A DNA stretch of 64,000 nucleotides from Theocolax elegans. Its lineage: Eukaryota > Arthropoda > Insecta > Hymenoptera > Cerocephalidae. Position numbers and translations under genes: made by a program. The stretch is taken from contig CM047426.1 of the NCBI GenBank assembly GCA_026168455.1, positions 48,431,589 through 48,495,588 of the forward strand, given 5' to 3'. Every line of letters begins with the position of its first letter. Positions within the stretch are counted from its first letter, which is position 1. The notes beneath the pieces are model-generated. The model had not been told where the DNA came from, made no database searches, and saw only the letters and a program-made list of their open reading frames with translations. Shown in pieces: positions 29,414-40,930 of this stretch.

Positions 29414-32400
29414 TTATTCTTTATAACCAAACGGTAAAGACAAATTTTTCGAAATATATCGTCTTTTCTTTAAAACTACGCTACAAGTTTTAAATTTGTT
29501 ACAGGTTACGATCTCGTGGTGTAACGTGCGCTTGATAGCGGGAAAGTTAAGTTTAATTTCAAAAGGATTACCCGTTGTAGAATTATCTCTGTTTTCTTTG
29601 TCAAAAGTACATTCGAGCATGTTTTTAATACTGTCAAAATTTATTTTTAACGAATTTTTGAAATTTAAGCTTACACCCTTGACTTTACAACATTCAACGA
29701 TCTCACCCGATTCTGCTATGGCTCTGTAGGCATAAAATTTTGGGGTTACCGCAACCATTGTATTTATGTAGGTACCTTTACCATGAGCTGCCAGTTCGTC
29801 CGTCATTGAACCCAAGAGACTACCCAAAGGTGGTTCGTACTGTTCGGGGTCATTGTCATTTTTCACAAAAATACAAGAGTCCGTGTCGCAATACAACAAA
29901 TGTCTACCTAGGTGCTGCACATGCTCGTAAAGTACGAGTCTCGCTTGAGCTGTGGTGTATGCCGCCATAACGGCATTTGTAAGCGAAACTTGTGGTACGC
30001 TATCTTCCTTAAATTGCCAAGTAACATATAAAATTTCATCGTTGATTGGTAGAACATTTAAAACTTCCTTGTCGCAGCTAGTCAAGAGGGTTAAAAAGTT
30101 TTCGCGAGCCTTAACGATCGTTGTTTGCTGTAAATTTGTTCGCTATCCAAATTTACCCCACAACGAGTTTAAACACAGTTTAGCAACGGTCCGCAAACCG
30201 TTATTCTTTTTAACCCTTTCGTAGTCCAATGCGATTCCCTCGTCTCGTTTGTAGTCTTGCAAAGATTGAAGTTTACTCGCGTTATCCGTACACCATTCGG
30301 GCCAACCGCTTGCCTCCTGCTTAATTTTTAAAAACGTGTCGACGTAGCCGGCGAAAAGACCACCTTGATTACCATCGAAACGTGTCGTTTCGTATTGCCA
30401 AATAATGTAAATGTTCGACACACGATAGCCAACCTCGATGGCTTTGCGGATTTCGTCGACCACCCACGTACCCATAAATTCGCGTTCAATTGGATCCTCG
30501 TGGTGGCAATCGTGTTGACGCGTTTGTTCGCAGCAAGGACGACACAGTGCAAATAGCAAACGACCGTGCATTTTGATTGGTAACACCGGTAAATACAAGT
30601 TACGAGGAGGCAATATTTTACACTTGATCAAACCTTCCACGCGAGAGAGATCGTTATTGTTACCGCGCGTCAGTTCGTGACACTCGTCACCTACCAAGAT
30701 GCGCGGATGGCCCAATGGATATTTACCTCTTTTACACACGTACGGATACAACGAGCATATATCCGTATATTTTATTTTTTCACCTTCGTTTTCCACAGCG
30801 TAATACGGTAAGATGTTCTCCGTGCGTCCTTCGAAAAACGCGTCGCGAGGGTTTAACGTGATCTGACTCATCAACGGGTGGTTGGATACATAATTTGCAA
30901 TCTCCGGATTATCGCGTTTCACTTTATCAAATTCACACTCCCACATACATCGCACATCGTAGCCGCATTCGCGCATTTTTCTTAATTTCACAACTGTATT
31001 TTCGTACGCTTTGTCAAACGTTCTTCCAAAAGCGAATCGCTTTTTACGATCTTTAGGGAAACATGTTAAAAATCCGTGAGTGAAACAACCCTCGTACTCA
31101 AACACGATACTTTTTTCACCAATTCTCGACGATGCTAAGAATCCATCTACTAAAATACCCTTGGGTAAACGAAATTCTTGCGCCCTTCCCGCGTGTACGA
31201 TTTCTCGTCCGAGCTCACGCTCGCACTGAAGCAACCATTCTATTGATTTTTGAGAATGTTTGTTGCAACGCCGATAACCGCTAGTTGGTATTATACCTAT
31301 AGTTTTTGACTTCAAAAAGTTCTTTCTGTAAATTAACGAGCACGCACTTGCTATAGTCGTAGCATCAGCGAAAGGACATATATTTCCAACATTTGTGACG
31401 GAAATCGTCACACAATCTATTCACGATGAATAGAGTACTTAAATTCACGAATTGTATGTCGTCGGAGCCTTTCGTATGTCAAGGCCAACCGACGACATTT
31501 GTTTACTTTTCTACGAGTGTACAATTACGCGCGCGACTATACGTAGGGATGTGAGCGCGAAAGAGTGTGTGAGTTTCCCCAATCCCATCCCTTTTTCGAC
31601 AAATTAGGCGATCGCCTAATCAGTGCGTAATGATCCGTCGATTCCGTACTGCTCGTGAGTGCCGAGAGTGCGCCCCACCCCCTCCTGCATTAAGTTCTGT
31701 GAACGGTTGTTCCGGAGCAGAGCTAGGTGCGGAGACCCGGGTGGACTGAAACGCGTGTTCCGTGAAGTGTGTATGTGTGTGAATAAGGACGTGAAACGCG
31801 GGCCGCCAGGAGCTCGCCACGACAAGGGCCGCCTTCACCGCCTCAACTAGAGGTCGTCTCCTTGTGCAGGAGGGCGACCACTCACCGAGGATCGGCTGGG
31901 CCATCCCCTAGGAGCGTCACCGGTAAGTGACATTTACTATCGTGACCCTCCCCCTCCCTTGTGTGTGTGTGTACCTCGGGAGTGTGTTCGAGTACAACGG
32001 TACTCGAACAGCGGTTCCCGGGAGTGAAACGTGTCGCAGGCGAGGATCTCGATCCGACAGGTTTCCCGGGACTTCCGCCCGCGCGAAATAACTTTGTCGC
32101 GGCACACGGCCTGAGTGGCCATTTTGTTAATTATTTTATTTAAAATAAACAGTTCTTTTATTTTATTTTAATCGAGTGTGTATGTATTGTTCTCCCCGCT
32201 CCCGCCGACATCCTTTAATTTTTACAAATCGTCTCGAGGCAAGGAGGATCGCCCGAATCCTCCATACCGTACGTCCCAGCAAACTCGTGTTCCTGGCGAC
32301 AGCCCGCAGTTCGCGATAAAGAAATTAATTGTGTGCGCGGTATTGTGCAACACGGCCCAACGGTTAATTTAATTATTAAAAATAATTAATCATTCCGGGT

Positions 32401-33368
32401 ACGCGAATACCACGTCACACATTTAAAAAAATTTTCCTAAAAGCTACACAGGAACGTCGTAAAATCTCCACGTCCATACGACAATATTCTACAATTTCTT
32501 TTTGAAAATCAAACACACTATCACGGTCGACTTCGGTGTTGTACCATTCGAAAAATAATGCTCGATCTTTGCTCGACATGGAATCGAGGCAGTAGAAATG
32601 CGATTCTGGTAAGGGACCAACGTAATTTTCGTTTTCACCGGAATTAAAGAGATGCGGAAAATTGCCTTTCTTCGACGAATCGGGCAAATCAAACGTTTTC
32701 GGTAATAAACTTAATTTCATGTGAAAATAATTTAAGCTGTCGATAAATCGTGTTTTTCCACAATCGAGTAATACGATATTTCTACCGTTTAAAATAACAA
32801 AAGGTAATAAGTTTTTACTTTCTGCTAGTTCTCGCAATATAAATTGAGCGTTGAATCCACCTGCATTATGAGCGATGCAAATAATTTTTTTAAAAATGGT
32901 TTTTTCTCGAATGTACAGATCTAAATATTCTTTTACGGGTTCTAGCATAAATATATGCTCGCGGATTCCGCAAGTAGAACACAATTCGGTCACGTCGTCG
33001 ACATCGATGCAATCCGTACAAACTTGATGAGATATACACAGATTCGGTACGTGTAATCGCGTGGTTACATGGTTCATATACGATGCGTCTTGACGAGTCT
33101 CAAAATCATAAAATACGTACAAGTATTTATCATTTTCCTTTCGCGACACGTTTGCCGGCTGCATAAAATACATATCATTGAACGAGTGATTCGATTGACA
33201 ATTTTTACAATAATATACGTCGCATTCGTGATTACCGCGATGTTTGTGTACGACTTTGTGACAGTCGCGAAAAATCTTTACCACAGCGCACACCTCCATT
33301 CGTTTTCTTTTGTAACCACCGATTGTTTTATGGTTACGGAAACAATTTTCTCGAAGACGATATAGCAA
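29414..33368 (-). pseudogene. Polinton protein-primed family B DNA polymerase, interrupted
   Basis: The N-part (33368-32424) has a Cys/His-rich segment (HECDVYYCKNCQSNH) and 3'-5' exonuclease motifs (YVFYDFET, HNAGGFNAQF, EYCRMDVEIL). A solo LTR (31394-32419) interrupts it. The C-part (31393-29414) holds polymerase motif A (YTDICSLYPY), motif B (KLCLNSLWGKFG) and motif C (YCDTDSC). An in-frame TAG at 30143-30145 lies directly after motif B, with the same frame continuing to the natural stop at 29414. The flanks of the LTR insertion are in the same frame once the 4-bp duplication is discounted. The amino end expected upstream of 33368 is missing. Confidence 0.95.
31394..32419. mobile_element. 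Solo LTR inside Polinton PolB, TSD CATT
   Basis: The 1026-bp insert begins TGTGACGG and ends CGTCACA (inverted LTR ends) with CATT directly repeated at 31390-31393 and 32420-32423. It contains an AATAAA-type signal (about 32147) and GC-rich sequence unlike the surrounding Polinton. It has no internal retroelement genes, so it is a solo LTR left by recombination. The 4-bp duplication is typical of Ty3/Gypsy. Confidence 0.9.
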
Positions 33369-33513
33369 TTTTGAAAAGTATAAAAAATGGTGTTGATTTC
33401 ATAAACTGTAAAAAGAGACTTTGGTAAAAATTAAATCCATATTGTAAATTAGTATTTGTTGGAAGAAGTTAAAGTAAAAATAATGATGTAATTAAGATTA
33501 AAGTAATAAAAAT

Positions 33514-33986
33514 TACTGTATTTTATAGTAAAATTTACTTAATTTTTTTTTAAAAACTTGACATATATAGCACATTTACTATGCAGTATAGTAATTTTCA
33601 ATACTCAACTCTGTCCCTCGATTACTCAATAATGTAGTATTTTTTTACTACAACACTTTTCATAGTGTAGAAAATAAGTATTTTAAAGTTAGTCGGAAAC
33701 CATTATTTAACCAGTAGTTATAGATTTATTTGTAATTTTAGTCAAATGGTCAGATTTTACTGAAAAAAGGTATCGATAATAATTTGACCAGAGCATTTCA
33801 GAAAAGTAATAATAAGATGTATTTGTGTTCAAAATAAAAAACACATAAAATATATATATATATATATACAATAATGGTTTCTGATTAACTTTAAAATAGT
33901 GATTTTCTACACGATGAAAAACGTTGTAGTAAAAAATACTATATTATTTACATAAAATACATAGTAAATTTTACTATAAAATACAT
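33514..33986. mobile_element. AT-rich foldback element G
   Basis: The ends ACTGTATTTTATAGTAAAAT and its complement (about 33968-33986) and inner pairs (ACTACAACACTTTTCATAGT near 33648, with its complement near 33900) form an imperfect 470-bp palindrome centred at about 33770. It lies just beyond the truncated PolB end. Confidence 0.7.
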
Positions 33987-34207
33987 TAATTTTTTCCCAA
34001 AGTCTATTTTTACATTTTTTTTTAATCAACCAGATTTTTTATATTTTTCTTTATATTTATAAATAATATTGTTTATATATATATATATTTAAAGAAAAAT
34101 TGCATCTGCACGACTACGCAATCCAAATATAAATGGATTGTATCAGATAACAATAGGGAAAAAATATAACATAGAAAAACTAGGTTAATTGAAAAAATAA
34201 TGATTCA

Positions 34208-34453
34208 TTATATTAAACTATATAAAAATTTAGTACAAATTTGTAGTACATTACCTTGATATTCTGCATACTCTTCAATTATATGACGAATAGAATGCAA
34301 GTCCTGCATTTGCCGTCGCATTATAAAATTTGCAACTATTCTCACAGCCACTTCATTTCCACGGAAAAATCGCCAATACAAGCGTCCGATTTGTCGAAAT
34401 GAACAAACACTTAAAATAAAATTAAATTCTCTATCGAGTTGCACATAAACCAT
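34208..34453 (-). CDS. Unrecognised 81-codon frame, possible exon
   Basis: The frame starts MVYVQLDREFNFILSVCSF and is basic/hydrophobic (RQIGRLYWRFFRG, NFIMRRQMQDLHSI). After EEYAEYQ there is a good donor (AAGGTAATG) at about 34253, so only 34254-34453 may be coding exon. I do not recognise the family; a transposase N-terminus or host gene exon are both possible. No downstream exon was identified. Confidence 0.3.
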   Translation of the reverse strand: MVYVQLDREFNFILSVCSFRQIGRLYWRFFRGNEVAVRIVANFIMRRQMQDLHSIRHIIEEYAEYQGNVLQICTKFLYSLI

Positions 34454-35374
34454 TTGTTATACTCTTCGACGCCACTCAATGTCGCACCGCCGCCAAAGAG
34501 TAGGTTGTTGCAATGCAACCCTTAAGTACATTGCGATTCTAATAATTAATACTCTTAGAATTACTTCTTGTGCAGATTGCATTTTTCTCGTTTTTTAATT
34601 CAATGTCACAAGATACAAGAATGAACTAAACCGAACTTTAGATTTATATATGTATATATATATATAACCACGACAGTATGTTGTTGCCTCGCACACTGTC
34701 TGTCTTAGTCGACTGTCTTAGTCGACTGTCTTAGTCGGTACTGGCAGATGAAAATTTTTCGATAAAATAGAGAAGAAAAAAGTAAAGGACATGTGTAGTC
34801 TAAGGATGGTTTGAGCATAACGATAAGATGCACCCCAGTATATTATCTTCAAAACGTCTTATTTCCATTTGTATATTCTTATGCTTTACAAGATATTACA
34901 CGCTTACCTACAAGGTGTCGATATCTACAAAAATAGTCGGAAGGACCAGCTGCATCTAATTTCCGATAGTAAGCGGTCTCTCACCTAATATATTGTTGAA
35001 ATAGGTGCAAAGTATCCTAGTATAAGAGATATATTTTTAAATCGTTTATCATAGCTTCTTCAGTTGTGCTTCATCTTTTCAGACATTCATTTCGATACTT
35101 ATTCTATAATTACATTTAAAAAATTTTTCAGTCATACACTTTTTCTTGTTTGTGTGTGAAATATTTGATTACTTTTATTGCTAAAAGTAAAGTTCTAAAC
35201 AAATATTTAAGTGATACTACAAGTGTGTGTTTTGTGTGCAGTGCAAAAAAAAAGTTTTGCTTTTATCACTAAAAATTAAAAAATTATAGCTAAAAGTTAA
35301 ATAATAGTTTGCAAGTTTTTGGATATATTAATCAGTAACATCAGTTATTTGTACACAACAATTTTGATTAGAAA
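34454..35374. other. AT-rich, no gene; short tandem repeat
   Basis: At about 34700-34738 the unit GACTGTCTTAGTC is repeated about three times. The last 300 bp could hold the promoter and 5' UTR of the gene starting at 35375, but no specific element was identified. Confidence 0.45.
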
Positions 35375-36372
35375 ATGAATAGATTCGGTGAAATAGATTT
35401 TAAATTGTTAGATTCTTTTGAATCTTGTGCAAATTTACCAATAACAGAAATCAGTGAAATAGAAAAGAATGCTGTTATTGATGATATTTTATTGTCATTG
35501 CTTGATGTTACATCAACCCCACAAGACATAAGCAAAATAGCTTCAACATCCTCTTCGACGTACATGTTCTCATCAACGTTATCGTTTAATGATGTCATTT
35601 TAATGGATAAAGTTGATAATCCAGTACGAAGCATAAAAAGGAAAAATACAATAAAAAATGACGAGGTACCGAATAAAGTGTACAAACCGAACACCTTCGA
35701 AGATCCTATGACTGAAGCATGTGAAAAAATTACACCGTTATCCACTGTTAATGAGAATTTAAATGCATGTATTAAACGTTTACACGTAGGAATCGAAAAT
35801 AGAAATGGCCCAGTATTTCAAGTTTATATATGTTATTATTGGGTCGAGAAAATGTGTAGTGTATATGAGTATATCATTAATACACCTAATTTTAAATAGG
35901 ACCCTAAAACATTTTTTAATTCAATTGTCCGTGTTGAAATTATACACAAAAGTGACATTGATTTTAAAATAAAATTGACATGGAACGATGCAATTAAACA
36001 AGTTTGGAGAGCAACCCAATTACAAAATTTTAGTCGCATAGTAAGTAATTTATTATTATTTTTTATTACGTATTTACTATTGTTCAATTTTTGTTTGATT
36101 TTTATTATAGTATGAGTATACACTCGAAAGAATTATTTCAAACTGTGTTAAAGAAGAACCTATTGAAGGCTGCGTGGCGTTTAAAAGCTGCGCAATTTGT
36201 CAATAAAGAAACAGATTTTTCAGACGATCTAAAAATTATGTATATGCCCTACGGCAATTCAAGTTTTTTAAAAGTAATTAACATCCACGAATTCAATGAA
36301 GTTATTACGGACAAGGATAAGAAGATGTTAGGATCAAGAAAGCATATTTTAATTCCACCAGATAAATACTAG
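35375..36372 (+). CDS. Unrecognised gene, probably three exons
   Basis: Exon 1 (35375-35821) starts MNRFGEIDFKLLDSFES and is polar, with a basic patch (VRSIKRKNTIKND). A 78-bp intron (35822-35899, GTTTAT..AAATAG) removes the only in-frame stop. Exon 2 (35900-36040) reads DPKTFFNSIVRVEIIHKSD and TWNDAIKQVWRATQLQN. A second intron (36041-36110, GTAAGT..TTATAG) leads to a third exon. In phase it reads YEYTLERIISNCVKEEPIEG and stops at 36206. An overlapping frame (36112-36372) continues with KIMYMPYGNSSFLKVINIHE and GSRKHILIPPDKY, so a frameshift or a different splice is likely. It is not obviously a transposon protein. Function is unknown. Confidence 0.45.
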
Positions 36373-36589
36373 TTTTATAATAATTTAACATAATAAAACC
36401 GTGTTTATATAGCTACTGGCGAAAGGTTCACGCAAAAAACCTTAATGCGCTATCGGTAGTACCTCAAAGGTGGTGTGGAAATCTACAAGTGTTGGATATA
36501 TATATATATATATAAGAACCACGTGAATACCCTATAACCAAAATATCGGTCGTTTTAAAAATTTCAGATGAGAAGCACGTGCTCGTTTA

Positions 36590-37150
36590 CACACACACAC
36601 ATATATATTATAAATATACTCAAACATGTAGTGATTTTAAATCACTGCAATATATATATATATACATTATAATTATATTCAATCATGTAGTGATTTTAAA
36701 TCACTGCAAAATATAATAAAAATGGGTCCTAGACTAGTCGTCTATGGTCACCGACGCGTAAAGATCTGAGGGGGAGATAAGACACCCCTTCTAAAAAGGG
36801 GTCCTAGACCAGACATCTGTGGTCACTGATGCGCAAAAATTAGAGGGGGAGATAATCCCAGGGGGTCCCAGACATCCACGTGTACCGGAAGTGGGGGAGG
36901 GGGTTTGTTTGGGTCTCTCCATATAGGTATTATGACTACTCTCGAGAGATATGCATCCTACGGGAAATATCATCTTGATAATACAAACCTTTTTCTTATT
37001 GGGCACATTGCACGTTTTTTAATATTTTTGGCTCTGAAGACTCGCAATGATTATTAAATGATATTTATGTAAGCGTTGTTTCAAAAATATCTCGGAAAGT
37101 TTTCAACCAAATTGGCTGAAATTTTATGGTACTTTTTTATAACGTGAGAA
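36590..37150 (-). repeat. Dispersed repeat family E, inverted copy
   Basis: It matches 9935-10346 in reverse complement, including the GGTCCTAGAC…GGGGGAGATAA subrepeats and the TTTTCAACCAAATTGGCTGAAATTTTATGG section. A duplicated end (CATGTAGTGATTTTAAATCACTGCAA at about 36625 and 36684) flanks a TA run. Confidence 0.75.
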
Positions 37151-37660
37151 GCTTATAGTTCTATTTCCAAATAAATCACATCTAAATAATTTAAGTTATA
37201 GCATTATTTATAAGCGATTTCGTAGCTTTATATCAACATGTGGTAATTCTACATGATAATTGTAAATGGATGAAATATTCTTCTCAAATTAACAAAACTT
37301 TTTCCTATAAAACACTTTACGTTCAACACAATGTTTTTGAAGATAAATATAGAAATCGGTAAAGTCGAAAAAAAGATACAAAAAACAATTTAATCAATTT
37401 GTTATTCTATACCTTCATTTACCTTATTCTATAATGACTACAATCCGAGCAGATTGGTACAGGGGAGGGGTACGCTCACCAAATAGAGATAGGGGAGGAA
37501 ATGTTAAATAAACAACACGCTGTTTTGGTTGAATAGTTTCGGCTCTGGGCGTGATTAGTGTATTGTAACGCGGTGTCTCGGTTTATGCGATCGCATACGT
37601 AATCGCGCACGTTGTGAAGGAGGAAGATTTGCAAGGTACTTGCAAAACCTGTAAAACCAA
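37151..37660. other. No gene recognised
   Basis: Mixed noncoding sequence with no frame or terminus I can assign. Confidence 0.4.
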
Positions 37661-37853
37661 ATTCATGAAAATGGGCATATAATGCAAAAAAGTGCTAAAA
37701 TGTCATCTTTGACTCTCTGTAACTTAAAATAATGGCCCCGAAAAATCTGAACAAATTCAGGAGAACTACTGGACACCTCTCAAACATATTCCTACAGTTA
37801 TAGTAATATACATTTTTTTCATCTTCGATTTCACAGAGAACCATCCTCCTCTC
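37661..37853 (-). repeat. Foldback family B, single outer arm
   Basis: It is the reverse complement of the first about 190 bp of the element at 40929 and matches the right arm at 50560-50741, ending CACAGAGAACC. The partner arm is absent. Confidence 0.8.
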
Positions 37854-37983
37854 GACTGATCCTCCCCCCTCCGAAACCGCCGTAAGGCATTACTTCGAGA
37901 GGGGCACTCATGTCACGATTGGCCCTTCATGATAGGCAATTACTTCACTGACTCGTGCATGTGGGGTGGCTATTATGTCGCCC

Positions 37984-38170
37984 CTAGCACGCTCTTTTTG
38001 TAAGTGGTTCAGCCGCCTGAACTGAATCCTCAATGGATGCTGCGATGCTCACTGCGGCATCCCAACCTTCTTGCAAACCAAGAAGGCACATCCCAATGCC
38101 TTCTGGTGATAAAGGCCCCTTCCAAAAGATTTGGAAATCGCCCCTTTCTTCCGCGAATCGAGGACACCTT
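37984..38170 (-). pseudogene. C-terminal fragment of an R1-type non-LTR ORF2
   Basis: The frame reads CPRFAEERGDFQIFWKGPLS, then PEGIGMCLLGLQEGWDAAVS. This is the typical tail after the CCHC motif of R1-clade ORF2 proteins (CPRW–ER…GPLTPENI…EE-WNAV). Upstream sequence is replaced by the palindrome starting at about 38165. A small relic. Confidence 0.6.
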
Positions 38171-38885
38171 ATAATTATTAAAATAGAAATTTGAACTTTA
38201 AAAGAATACAAAAAGTTTAAAATTTACAGTTAATATTTAATATGTATCCATTTTTATATGAATTTTATTCTTATTTTAGTATACTAAATTTTGCTAAAAG
38301 TTTTTTTATTTATAAATGATAATCATATTTAAAAATAAACTAAATTGTTGGTATAAAATCCAACGCGCTATGACAGTACCTCGATGGTAGTGTGTAAATC
38401 TGTTGAATTTCTAAGATGTCCATGGTAGTGAAAAAAATAATATAATTTTTTATTGATTGTACGTATAATGGAAACATTATTTTAAATATATTAATTACGA
38501 AAAACCTTTTTCGAAATTAAAAATAGGGGGTTGGCGCGCAAAGCACGCAGGAGGGCGCAGCCCCCCTAGCATATATATCGACCCCTGCGCGCTTCGTGCG
38601 CCAACCCCCTGTTTTTAATTTCGAACAAGGTTTTTCGTAAATAATATGTTTAAAATAATGTTTTAAATTCTATTATTTTTTCACTACCATAGACACCTTA
38701 GAAATTAAACAGCTTTACACATCATCTTGGAGGTACTATTGTAGTGCGTTGGGTTTTATACCAAAAATTTAGAGTAATGAAATAAAAATAAAATGTTAAA
38801 TAATGGATACATATTTAATATTAACTATAAATTTTAAACTACATGAATTTTGTACACTTTAAATTTGTATTTTAATGATTATAAA
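38165..38885. mobile_element. Large palindromic element with GC-rich centre
   Basis: Arms pair from about 38170/38885 inward through ATATGTATCCATT, TTGGTATAAAATCCAACGCG and TACGAAAAACC to a centre at about 38558. There GGGGGTTGGCGCGCAAAGC and its complement give a stable inner stem, with a pyrimidine/purine CCCCCC loop region. A fragment of the same sequence (AATGCGCTATCGGTAGTACC) occurs at about 36448. It is a non-autonomous foldback with no coding capacity. Confidence 0.85.
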
Positions 38886-39182
38886 TGTTGATGAAAAATT
38901 AACTTACCAAAAATAGTAAAGTGCATATACTTACTAAATTGTAGTATTTAGTAAATACTTATTAAAATTTTGGATTATTCGAAACGGAACTTCACCTCCT
39001 AAAATTAATTTATTTAATAGCGAAGGATCATCTAAAAGTTCTATGTCATTACTATTTGTACTTTACAATAATAAAACTTTCGTCTTAAATAAATAAATTT
39101 TTGTATTAATTTTAAAGATGGATCTATAACATTTTAGCGGCATAAAAATAATAACCTGTTTTTTCCATTTCTCCCGTAACTT

Positions 39183-40246
39183 TGTAACAGGGTCGATTTT
39201 ACTCGTCAGGAGGGTTTTGCATATCCTCAATGCACAGGAAATACTCTCAGTGTAGTGGTCAGCTGTTTTACCAGGCAGCTAACCGATCGGCGGAACCGTC
39301 CTTTAAAGTGGTGCGAGCTAGCCTCAAGTTCCGCACGATGACGTCTTCCCTGTGTACAGCGTGTGTACTTACCTAGTACACGCTTATCCTCCGTCAATAC
39401 TCGTACTCGGCTACTCAGCTATGTGTCGTGCGAAGTACAATGCACGACACCCGCGGGGCATGGCGGTATTCGCCTTCGGGATAGGGTTCGTCGGGAAATC
39501 AATAAAATACTATATCGGGTGTACTATTAAGAAACAAATTTATTACAATCACGAGAAATAAACGGTGCTATGACTAATCACGAAAAGTACAAGGTCGGGC
39601 CAAGGCGATGCTATTCCTTGGCCCAAAAGTAAACAACTATCCGGCTGTTAACAAGTTAAAAATACGTGTGTGTGCGCCCGCCGCTATTCGCGTTGAGGCC
39701 CGACGGGCCGGTCGATTTCGAGAACGAGGACTCCCCGCCAGGTACGAGTTACCTGGCTGCACAACGGGTTGACGCGGTTAGGATTGTACCGGAGTGTTAA
39801 GCACTCCGGCCTGTCGTGTACGCGTCTAAGTTGCGGAGAGAGAGAGACGCGATGAGAGCGGTTATCCTCTCGCTTGACTCGCCGTCGGGATACCGCGCGT
39901 ATCCCGTCGTTAAGCACGCTTACCCCACTCGCAATTATTCGCGCACCCCTGGCCAGGACTTACTTGTAATCCGAAACGACCTAGTTGACTACTTCTTGGC
40001 GTTCGGTTCCTCCTTCCTCTCCTCCTAATTGCCTCTCCGTCGGCTCTTTCTCTCGTCCGATTCTCGATTCTCTCTCTCTTTCTCCTGGCACTCGCGGTAT
40101 CGCGTTCGTTCAAGGCTCGAACAATACTGCCGGTGTATCGTGCACACCGGCTCTCTGGCGCGCTCGCGCATGCGCCTTACGCGTCTTCAACGGTAGACTC
40201 ACGCGATCGGTCGATTTTCGTCTCGCGTGAACCGTTTACCGTTACA
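39183..40246. mobile_element. Solo LTR, TSD ACTT, gypsy-like
   Basis: It starts TGTAACAGGG, ends CCGTTACA and has ACTT on both sides (39179-39182 and 40247-40250). It shares the general plan of the 11.7-22.7 kb gypsy LTR (same termini, GGCGGTATTCG followed by GGATAGG-like and AATACTAT segments, GC-rich 3' half) but is clearly diverged. It has no internal genes. Confidence 0.88.
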
Positions 40247-40249
40247 ACT

Positions 40250-40888
40250 TATAATTTATACCCTCGTTTAAAATTTGCGTTTTGATTCATAATTATATCC
40301 AATTTATTATTCCCGTTAGTTACGGAGTCCACATATTTGTATTGATTATTGTAAACAAATTAATTCCTTTAATAACGTTCTGTTTCTAATAAATACATAT
40401 TTGTTTAATTAAAATATTGTTTTATATAAATATACATTTTCAACTCACTTAATATCCATGCATTTTGAAATTGCATTAAAATTAATACCACTTAAATTTG
40501 ATGTATTTTTCGGATAACAAATTAACCTAAATTATTTATTGCGTTGTGAACACTGTTAAAATTTGAATTTAGTTTGCCATTACTGTTTCTAATAGAATTA
40601 TCTTAAAAAATGCAATAATTAATGTATTTAATTTTAAACTCATTGTATATCATATGAATATTTGGAAAAATCTATGTTATTATACTTGATTAATATTTAT
40701 TCTATCTACAAACAATTTTGCATCTGCATTAAAAGCATTACATGGAATTTTAGATCCGTTATTATTATTTAGTAAATTTATAAATTTCTTGAGTAAACTA
40801 ATACACAATCTTTCAAGTTATATTCACAACTTTTTTTTGCGCACGCAAAAAAAACATATATTATCTATACTTAAAAAACATAAATTTG

Positions 40889-40928
<40 letters not shown>
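40250..40928. other. AT-rich spacer with repeat fragment
   Basis: 40590-40675 repeats the sequence at 157-240. The last 50 bp are a (TA)n tract that borders the foldback element. Nothing coding. Confidence 0.6.

Positions 40929-40930
<2 letters not shown>

Larger units (their letters stand above)
22783..33390 (-). mobile_element. Maverick/Polinton DNA element, truncated and decayed
   Basis: Eleven gene remnants all read on the minus strand: protein-primed PolB, packaging ATPase, small GGFLP protein, an unknown protein, integrase, penton-like capsid, basic protein, F54H12.2-type capsid, an unknown Cys-containing protein, small acidic protein and adenain-like protease. This set (polB, integrase, ATPase, protease, two capsid genes) defines Polintons. 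The left end is cut inside the protease. The right end is cut in or before the PolB N-terminus. No terminal inverted repeats were found. Frameshifts, stops and a solo LTR interrupt most genes, so the copy is inactive. Confidence 0.97.

Noticed and set aside
31616..32143. Open frames within the PolB insert
   Set aside because: The insert is a solo LTR with GC-driven open frames; no conserved motif.
31394..32419. 8-bp duplication (CGTCACAC) suggesting a hAT insertion
   Set aside because: The CATT duplication with TGTGACG/CGTCACA ends gives LTR-type termini and keeps the PolB frame; the 8-bp match is part of the LTR inverted ends.
35822..35899. Premature stop in the 35375 gene
   Set aside because: The stop lies within a 78-bp segment with GT/AG borders that keeps phase, so an intron explains it better.
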